DNA from: Gracilibacillus oryzae
GTDB taxonomy: Bacteria; Bacillota; Bacilli; Bacillales; Amphibacillaceae
Reading direction: 5' to 3'
Assembly (NCBI RefSeq): GCF_009498735.1
Contig: NZ_ML762427.1
Coordinates: 1-61,070, forward strand
Length of the DNA: 61,070 nt
Both the position numbers and the translations under genes were made by a program. Positions within the stretch are counted from its first letter, which is position 1. Each line of letters opens with the position of its first letter. The notes under the pieces are model-generated. The model saw nothing but the letters and a program-made list of their open reading frames with translations. It had not been told where the DNA came from and made no database searches. Shown here piece by piece: positions 54,357-61,070 of this stretch.

Positions 54357-54463
54357 TCGCAATCAATCCTTTACGATTCTATTGTGCATGAATGCTACAC
54401 AATTAATCTTTATTATAGCAATAATGAAATATGAACTGCAACACACGAAAAAAGAAGAATTTA

Positions 54464-54548
54464 TCCATGGAAGGCATAAGTGCTAGGTCCACTCAATAAT
54501 GCGAGTACAAATCGTCTTCTTTACTAAAGCACTGCGGACTGCTAACTT
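54464..54548 (-). repeat. Repeat family 3 core, degenerate inverted copy
   Basis: Its reverse complement begins AAGTTAGCAGTCCGCAGTGC and ends CTTATGCCTTCCATGG, matching the copy at 54931-55015 (AAGTTAGCAGACCGACGTGC, CTTATGCCTGTGG). Both cores are 85 bases. The central hairpin differs in sequence but remains paired (ACTC / GAGT instead of CTACTCAAG / CTTGAGTAG). Confidence 0.75.
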
Positions 54549-54856
54549 TTCCAAGTTAAGGAGGATTATGAACTAGTGTATGGCAACAATTCAGGAGATT
54601 GGTTCTTAAAACGAAGATTATGATTAATGAAGAAGATCACAATTTGATTTTCTATACGTTATCCGGATTCATAATGCTGTCCTGATTATTTGTTTTCTAA
54701 AAACAGGATTTATCTTTTCTCTAATTAATCTCAGGTTCCTGCTTTGGAAGAGAGACTTTCAACGAAATAAATGATCGTGCCCAAACTTACCTTAAGTGAC
54801 GCTGCCTTTACACGGTAATATTCGTTCCACTCATTATTCTAGAAAACCATGAAAAG

Positions 54857-55076
54857 CTGGGGGAAAATGCGAGACTCCTATGGGAAAAGCGCGAGCTGAA
54901 AATCCACTTGGTAAAGTGACCTTCTTTACCAAGTTAGCAGACCGACGTGCCCATGGTAAAGAAGACACTACTCAAGTGCAATTTGCTTGAGTAGATGTCG
55001 CCCTTATGCCTGTGGTGAAAGCGAGTATTTTTCCCCAGCGGTAAGCTAGCACTATCTATTTTAGTACATAAGTGAA
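54857..55076 (+). repeat. Repeat family 3, long copy with hairpins
   Basis: Outer arms GCTGGGGGAAAATGCGAG and GCGAGTATTTTTCCCCAGC (with few mismatches) enclose two strong hairpins: ACTTGGTAAAG / CTTTACCAAGT and CTACTCAAG / CTTGAGTAG. The tail (ATCTATTTTAGTACATAAGTG) is also found at 15376-15410. The element is non-coding. Confidence 0.8.
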
Positions 55077-55146
55077 TGACAAACTTGTGTATTTATTGTT
55101 CGTTACTTAGATTAACTACCTTTGTTACGCCTCAACCTCTTTCCCC

Positions 55147-56085
55147 TTACCCCATCAATGCAACCATCAATGCTTTTTGTGCATGAAGTCTGTTCTCTGC
55201 TTCCTGGAATACAACAGACTGTGGTCCATCTATAATTTCCGATGTTACTTCTTCCCCTCTATGTGCTGGCAAGCAGTGCATGAAGATTGCATCATCTTTC
55301 GCATAAGAAAACAGTTCAGTATTCACCTGGTATGTCGCTGCAAATGCTGTTTCACGTGCCTTTTGCTCTGCTTCCTGCCCCATACTTGCCCAAACATCAG
55401 AATAAATGACATCCGCATCTTTCACTGCTTCAATCGGATCTTCTGTTACAAGTACCTCTGTTCCTTCAGCAAATGATTGTGCAAGTTCCTGAATCTCCTG
55501 CTTAGGCTGGTAGTCTTTTGGTGCAGCAATTGCCACATCCAATCCCATTTTCGCACATCCAATCATTAAAGAATGAGCCATATTATTGCCATCACCAATA
55601 TAAGCAAGCTTTAATCCTTCTAATTTTCCTTTTGTTTCTTTGATTGTCTGCAAGTCTGCTAATACTTGGCATGGATGATAATCATCAGTTAAACCATTAA
55701 TCACGGGAATTGATGCATTTTCCGCTAAATCTTCCACATCTTTTTGCGAAAAAGTACGGATCATAATCCCATCCAAATAGCCTGATAATACTTTTGCCGT
55801 ATCCGAGATTGGCTCTCCTCGCCCAATTTGAATATCATTTGAGCTTAAAAACAATCCGGTCCCGCCAAGCTGATAGATTCCAGCTTCAAAGGATACACGC
55901 GTCCGGGTAGAAGATTTTTCAAAGATCATTCCAAGGGTTTTCCCTTTTAATGGTTCATAAATTTCGCCATTTTTTCTTTTTTGCTTGATTTGGGCAGCCA
56001 ATTCTAAAATATATGCAATCTCTGCTTTGGAATAGTCTGCTAAGGTTAGTAAGTCTTTGCCTTTTAATTTCTCTTTAAAACTCAC
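55147..56085 (-). CDS. argF: Ornithine carbamoyltransferase
   Basis: A 312-residue OTCase making citrulline from ornithine and carbamoyl phosphate. The carbamoyl-phosphate motif is FEKSSTRTRVSFEAG, the ornithine motif FMHCLPAHRGEEV, and HPCQVLAD is present. It appears intact. Its GTG overlaps the carB stop by four bases, so it is translationally coupled to carB, whose own reading is broken. Confidence 0.95.
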   Translation of the reverse strand: MSFKEKLKGKDLLTLADYSKAEIAYILELAAQIKQKRKNGEIYEPLKGKTLGMIFEKSSTRTRVSFEAGIYQLGGTGLFLSSNDIQIGRGEPISDTAKVLSGYLDGIMIRTFSQKDVEDLAENASIPVINGLTDDYHPCQVLADLQTIKETKGKLEGLKLAYIGDGNNMAHSLMIGCAKMGLDVAIAAPKDYQPKQEIQELAQSFAEGTEVLVTEDPIEAVKDADVIYSDVWASMGQEAEQKARETAFAATYQVNTELFSYAKDDAIFMHCLPAHRGEEVTSEIIDGPQSVVFQEAENRLHAQKALMVALMG

Positions 56086-59000
56086 GCTTCGGCACGCTCC
56101 TTTACATTCTCTATATTCTGGTCCTGTCGGTATGTCTGGATCGATGCAGGCAAGTCTAACTCTTGCTTCGTTGCCTGAAGGTATGCAGTTAGTGTGTCAT
56201 TTGATGTAAAGCATAATGTGTCAGATTTCAAACCAGCTTCTCTTAAAGAAACGTGCTCATCTTTTTCTCCCGTACGATTTGTATCAGCAATAAAGACATA
56301 CTGCTCATTCATACAATTCTCTTCTGCTTCTTCCACGCTAATAACATCCTTCGTTTGAATGCCAGCATTGATTAACAGGTCACTTGTTCTTGGATCTGCT
56401 ACAATTTCTGCTTCTGTCGCTTTTAGAACTTCTGTAAGTTCATCATCCAATTTCGTTAAAGATAAGAAAATGACATCATTTGCCGTTACAGCTTTTAAAC
56501 TATTTTCTTTCCAGCCGAACGCTTTCGCCATTGCTTGCTCGACTGTTGTACCAATTCCGATTGCTTCACCCGTTGACTTCATCTCAGGTCCGAGAATCGG
56601 ATCGACACCTGGCAGCTTGTTTGTTGAAAATACAGGCATTTTCACAGCATAATATGGAACTTCTTTATGCAAGCCAAGCTTCCATTCCTGATCCTTTAAT
56701 GATTCACCCATTTGCACTCTTGTTGCAAGGTCAACCATCTGGACACCCGTTACTTTGCTGGCAATCGGAACCGTTCGTGAGGCACGCGGATTTACTTCTA
56801 ATACATAGACAGTTTCGCGGTCTTCACTTAATACAAACTGTATATTCATAATTCCTTTTACATTTAATGCTTTCGAGATAAGCTTTGCATATGTTTCAAT
56901 CATCTGCTTATGTGTTTCTGTTAAATTCGGTGCAGGGAAGATGGCAACACTGTCCCCTGAGTGAATACCTGCTTTTTCCACGTGTTCAAATATACCAGGG
57001 ATCAAAATATCTTCTCCGTCACAGATCACATCAATTTCGACTTCATAACCTTCAATATAGCGATCAATCAATAATGGGAAGATACGGCTGTCATGAGCTT
57101 TCTCCTGCAGATCAGCTAAATATTCAACAAGCTGTTTTTCATTGTGCAAAATAACCATCCCTTGGCCGCCAATAACATAAGATGGACGTAATAAGATTGG
57201 ATAACCAATTTTTTCTGCCACTGCTTTGGCATCATCTACTGCCATTACAGTATCTCCAGGAATATGCGGAATGTTCAGTTTTTGCAACAGCTGATAAAAC
57301 AAATCTCGATCTTCTACTGCTTCAATTGATTCTAATGCCGTTCCAGCAATGGTTACTCCTGCCTTTTGCAGGCCATCTGCTAAATTGATGGCTGTCTGCC
57401 CGCCAAATTGTACAAGTACACCCTGAGCTTTTTCTTTCTCCACAATATGAAGCACATCTTCTACTGTCAGCGGTTCAAAGTATAAATGATCGGCCGTGTT
57501 GAAATCTGTACTGACTGTTTCGGGATTGTTGTTGATAACAACTGCATCGATTCCCTGTCCTTGCAAGGATTTCGCTGCATGTACCGAGCAGTAATCAAAC
57601 TCTACCCCCTGGCCAATACGGATCGGACCGGAACCTAATACAACCATCCGCTTGTTGCCAGTTAAGGCTTCAACTTCATCCCATTCGTTCCACGAACTGT
57701 AGAAATACGGTGTCTCGGCAGAAAATTCAGCTGCACATGTATCGACCATTTTATAAGATGGAGCTAATTGATCCTGTTTAATTTTTTGCTGAATTTCTTT
57801 TATATCCACTTTTAACAGTTTAGCTAGAGTAATATCAGAAATGCCAAATCCTTTTATTTCCTTTAGATCCTGTGCATCGATTTCTTCAAGACTCTTTGAA
57901 GCAATTTCCTTTTCCTTCTTAATCAGTGCTTCCAATTCATATAAAAAGTAATTATTAATCTGTGTTATATCATGGATTTGATCGACTGTCATTCCGCGTC
58001 TTAATGCTTCTGCTACAACAAACAGTCTTTCATCAGTTGCTTTATCCAGTTCATAATGCAATTCTTCTTCAGATAATTTCTCCACACCTGGCAGATGAAG
58101 GGAATCTAAGCCGATCTCAAGCGAACGAATCGCTTTATTAATTGCTGTCGGAAAATTACGGGCAAGTGCCATAACTTCTCCAGTTGCCTTCATCTGTGTT
58201 CCTAACAGACGATCAGCTTGCGTAAATTTATCGAAAGGCCAGCGCGGAATCTTTGCCGCAATATAATCAATCGCTGGTTCAAAGCTGGCATAAGTATCTC
58301 CTGTAATCGGATTGATTACTTCATCCAAATGGTAACCCAATGCTACCTTTGCAATGCACTTGAACGACTTACACGAGGGTTTACTTCAATAATAATATAA
58401 TCATCATTTTCCGGATTTAAGGCAAATTGGATATTACAGCCGCCAATTACGCCAAGTTCACGAATTACCCTGACAGAAGAGGTACGGAGCATTTGATACT
58501 GACGATCTGTTAATGTCTGAGAAGGTGCGACAACAATACTGTCTCCAGTATGGACACCAACCGGATCAAAATTCTCCATATTACAGACTATAATACAAGT
58601 GTCGTTGGAATCACGCATAACTTCATATTCGATTTCTTTCCAGCCTTTTACACTTTGTTCAATTAACACTTGATTAATCGGACTATAATGAAGACCGTTT
58701 TTTACAATTCGGCGCAGTTCTGATTCATCATCAGCAATCCCCCCGCCGGCACCACCTAATGTATAAGCAGGGCGAACGATCATTGGGTATCCGACTTTAC
58801 CGGCAAATGCCACGGCATCTTCAACAGAAGAAGTCGATAAGCTTTCAGCGATTGGTTCCCCAATATCTTTCATCATCGATTTAAATATTTCACGGTCTTC
58901 CCCTTTTTGGATGGTTTCAAGCGGAGTTCCGAGTAATGTTACATCATATTTCGCCAAAACACCTGCTTCATCTAATAAAACCGCCATATTTAGACCAGTC

Positions 59001-59278
59001 TGTCCGCCTAATGTTGGTAAAATGCCATCTGGTCTCTCTTTTTCGATAATTTTCGTAATCGAATCACAGGTTAATGGTTCTAAATAGACTTTGTCTGCAA
59101 TATTTTCATCTGTCATAATCGTAGCTGGATTGTTGTTTACTAAAATAACTTCAACGCCTTCTTCTTTCAGTGCAAGACATGCTTGCGTACCGGCGTAATC
59201 AAACTCGGCTGCCTGACCAATAACAATTGGCCCTGAGCCGATTACTAATACTTTCTTTATGTCATCTAACTTAGGCAT
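56082..59278 (-). pseudogene. carB: Carbamoyl-phosphate synthase large subunit, frameshifted by an internal deletion
   Basis: The frame from 59278 ([20 protein letters not shown]) runs 311 residues through the first ATP-grasp domain and stops after [14 protein letters not shown] at 58343. The remaining 752 residues continue in a different frame from 58340 (GYHLDEVINPITG) to 56082, with the second ATP-grasp domain (NPRASRTVPIASKVTG) and the allosteric domain. In homologues SSAL is followed by ASKATGYPIAK and then about eight residues before the GxxLDE motif. Here the DNA jumps from GCATT to GCAAAGGTAGCATTGGG, which reads [11 protein letters not shown] in the second frame. About 40 bases thus appear deleted (estimate from family spacing). 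Catalysis by the first half would be lost unless the gene is restored. A pyrimidine-type CPSase elsewhere could compensate. Confidence 0.85.
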
Positions 59279-60318
59279 GCTGTTTCTCTCCCTTAGTAAT
59301 AAACTGCTGGATAAAATCTACGAATAGCTGATGTGTATCGATAGGGCCCGGATGAGCTTCAGGGTGAAATTGGACAGACATCAATGGCTTTGTTTTATGT
59401 TTTAAACCTTCTACAGATTTATCATTCACATTTACATGAGAAACGTACCAGTTTTTCATGTTAACAGAGTCATAGTCTACAACATATCCGTGATTCTGTG
59501 ATGTAATCATTACTTTGCCAGTCTGTATATCTTTGACTGGATGGTTGCTTCCGCGGTGTCCATATGGCAAACGCTTTGTTGTTGCACCATGCGCTAATGC
59601 AATCAATTGATGACCTAAGCATATCCCCATTGTCGGGAAGCTTTCTGATATACGTTTAATATTTTCTGATAGGTTAGCCAAAGCTTTTGGATCACCAGGG
59701 CCGTTGGATAATAAAACACCATCCGGATTCAACATCTGGATCTCAAGAAAACTTGCATTATAAGGCACTACTGTTACATCACAACCCAACTCTAATAGCG
59801 AATGGGCAATCGAATGTTTATAACCAAAATCCATTACGACAACATGAGGAGCAGGCGTACTTGCTGGATTACTAGTTTTATAGCTGACCTTCTCTTTAAC
59901 AGAAACAGCTGCTACAATTTCCGGATTAACATATGTGTGAATTGGTTTGTCAGCTGGATCATCTGTTATCTTCCCATAAACTTCGCCCTGTTCACGGATG
60001 ATTCTGGTTAAAGCACGAGTATCCACACCTGACAGTGCCGGTATATGATATTTCTCAAGCATTTCCATTAATGTATTCTTCGATTCATAATGTTCCGGAT
60101 TCTCACTTGGAGTGGAAACAATAAACCCTGCCAATGACGGTTCGATATGTCATTGTTACGATTTGCCCCGCATAAGACGGGTCTGTCATAACTTCCTGAT
60201 AACAAGTCATTGCTGTATTAAAAACCAGTTCACCTTCCATTTGTTTCGGTGTGCCCAGCCAATTTCCTTCCAATACATCTCCTGTATTTAAAACAAGATA
60301 TCCCTTTGTTGTTTGCAT
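59271..60318 (-). pseudogene. carA: Carbamoyl-phosphate synthase small subunit, frameshifted by an internal deletion
   Basis: The frame from 60318 (MQTTKGYLVLNTGDVLEG) reaches PSYAGQIVTMTY and then reads out of frame to a stop at 60103. A second frame covers LAGFIVSTPSENPEHYES through to 59271, including the glutamine amidotransferase domain (GICLGHQLIALAHG with catalytic Cys, and VQFHPEAHPGP). In homologues TMTY is followed by PLIGNYG and about nine more residues before the GFIV motif. Here ACATAT is joined to CGAACCGTCATTGGC, which reads EPSLAGF in the second frame. About 47 bases look deleted (estimate). The end overlaps the carB start by eight bases. Confidence 0.85.
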
Positions 60319-60394
60319 TACTTTCTCCTCCTTGTCAGACCGAGAATGTGCCTTCTATTTTATACATGTGTATCGTCAGACCACACGTTTATTT

Positions 60395-60432
60395 TCTATA
60401 ATTATACTATAATATTTATATTTATGCATTAA
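60395..60432 (-). promoter_or_regulatory. Possible carA promoter with ArgR-like AT-rich site
   Basis: On the minus strand TATAAT (60401-60406) lies about 80 bases before carA, in an AT-rich palindrome-like stretch with TGCATAAATAT (60418-60428) that loosely resembles an arginine box. No good -35 is seen. The rest of the gap 60433-60633 shows nothing I recognise. Confidence 0.35.
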
Positions 60433-60633
60433 CTAGATAAAAAATTACGCTAACTTCTTATTTATCAGCATCGGATCCGGGCAGAGATGTTATTTCAATC
60501 TGTGCCAATACCTATATTATGTTGAAGGGAATGACATGTGCCTATCACTTTAATCTGTTATCCCCTTCCTTATACCACCTATGCTAAAGGTTAAACTTAC
60601 TTTTTTAAAAAATGTTATCGTTCATTTCAAAAG

Positions 60634-60672
60634 AAAAACTAAGCCTCTCGCTGGAGGCAGAGACTTAGTTTC
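60634..60672 (-). terminator. Rho-independent terminator of argH
   Basis: AAACTAAGTCTCTGCC pairs with GCGAGAGGCTTAGTTT with a few mismatches, followed by TTCTTTTG on the minus strand. Confidence 0.75.
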
Positions 60673-60681
60673 TATTATCAC

Positions 60682-61070
60682 TTATTTTGTTAAGACATTT
60701 ACCTTTTCAGCAAATTCCTCAATCCATTTCTTACTGTCTGCCAGCCTGCTGCTTGATTGATTTAATTGTTCTTCTACTCTGTTTTTCGCTGTTCCGCCAG
60801 CAATATCTCTTGCATTTACTACGGTCTCTGGTGCAAGTACATGATAGATATCCTCTTCAATTAACTCAGAAAATTCTTTGAATTCCTCTAGTTTTACATC
60901 TAATAAATACTTATTCTCCTGTATGCAGTGAAGTACTACCTGCCCCACAACTGCATGAGCTTCACGGAATGGCAGATCTTTATTCACAAGGTAATCAGCC
61001 AAGTCTGTCGCATTGGAGAAATCCTCCGCCACAGCTGCATACATGTTGTCTTTCTTCACTTCCATTGTAG
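60682..61070 (-). CDS. argH: Argininosuccinate lyase, C-terminal part (cut by window edge)
   Basis: The last 127 or so codons of argH. The motif TMEVKKDNMYAAVAEDFSNATDLADYL, read from the window edge, and FREAHAVVGQVV match the C-terminal helical domain of argininosuccinate lyase. The catalytic parts lie beyond base 61070. The ATG at 61065 is internal (TMEV), not the true start. ArgH, ArgF and CarAB belong to the arginine pathway. Confidence 0.9.
   Translation of the reverse strand, partial: TMEVKKDNMYAAVAEDFSNATDLADYLVNKDLPFREAHAVVGQVVLHCIQENKYLLDVKLEEFKEFSELIEEDIYHVLAPETVVNARDIAGGTAKNRVEEQLNQSSSRLADSKKWIEEFAEKVNVLTK

Larger units (their letters stand above)
54357..55146. other. 0.8-kb gap without genes between murB and argF
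   Basis: No frame of credible length or coding style lies in either strand here. The gap holds two inverted copies of an 85-base element (54464-54548 and 54931-55015) plus a longer flank (to 55076), with about 380 bases of AT-rich, unrecognised sequence between them. Confidence 0.8.

Noticed and set aside
4021-58400. Many plus-strand open frames of 60-125 codons opposite sigB, carB, ribBA and other genes
   Set aside because: They are antisense shadows of well-supported genes, lack ribosome sites and show no family likeness.
56082-59278. Naturally split CarB, as in some archaea
   Set aside because: Archaeal splits lie between the two synthase halves. Here the break is inside the first ATP-grasp domain and removes conserved residues, so it is a lesion.
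59271-60318. Two genuine small genes in place of carA
   Set aside because: The two frames together reproduce one CarA with only the conserved PLIGNYG region missing; the first frame's tail RTVIGRVYCFHSK is a read-through of the other frame.

Overview
This window is chromosomal DNA from a low-GC, Gram-positive, spore-forming member of the Bacillaceae. Evidence for this is a complete rsbR-S-T-U-V-W-sigB-rsbX stressosome/SigB module, the spore cortex gene cmpA, MazEF of the EndoA type, and a gene order (rhomboid, acpS, nnr, lipoprotein, alr, mazEF, rsb-sigB, tex, cmpA, sprT, tRNA-Asn) that matches the ydcA-ydcK region of Bacillus subtilis. Protein flavour and intergenic repeats suggest the Gracilibacillus / Oceanobacillus / Virgibacillus group; this genus-level guess is inference.

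Layout. 0-19 kb: tRNA-Asn, sprT-like gene, the unlisted 37-codon gene cmpA, tex, the SigB operon with an internal SigB-type promoter before rsbV, mazEF, alr, a LolA-like lipoprotein, NAD(P)HX repair enzyme, acpS, rhomboid protease, cshA helicase and a drug/metabolite exporter. 18.5-29 kb: small housekeeping and envelope genes (esterase, glutaredoxin-like protein, MarR regulator with a palindromic promoter, EcsAB-like ABC transporter, thioredoxin, DUF368/PopT undecaprenyl-phosphate flippase, CapA-like lipoprotein, MacB/FtsX-type ABC pair, an Asp/Glu racemase-like protein, an acetyltransferase). 29-40 kb: typA, a CssRS-like two-component system divergent from an htrA gene broken by one stop codon, a DksA/TraR-like protein, a beta-hydroxyacid dehydrogenase, a LexA-box-controlled Y-family polymerase with YolD partner, trhO and glutathione peroxidase. 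40-53 kb: an ammonium transporter fused to a chemoreceptor signalling domain (frameshifted), the FMN-riboswitch ribDEABH operon, a PadR/HAAS pair, an S-layer-anchored YcdB/PepSY-type protein and a large SEC-C protein. 53-61 kb: murB, a repeat-filled 0.8-kb gap, argF, carB, carA and the end of argH.

The most unusual content is (1) the Amt-MCP fusion, a candidate ammonium chemoreceptor without HAMP or a classical sensor domain; (2) broken genes: htrA (nonsense codon), amt-mcp (+1 frameshift), and both carA and carB (short internal out-of-frame deletions) next to an intact argF; and (3) several families of structured intergenic repeats: a GTGTTCAAAAAG-ended MITE-like family (four copies), two tandem arrays that share an exact 52-bp period, a nested-hairpin family, and an 85-bp element present as two inverted copies in one gap. 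A possible small RNA precedes cshA. I see no prophage, CRISPR array, or complete insertion sequence.
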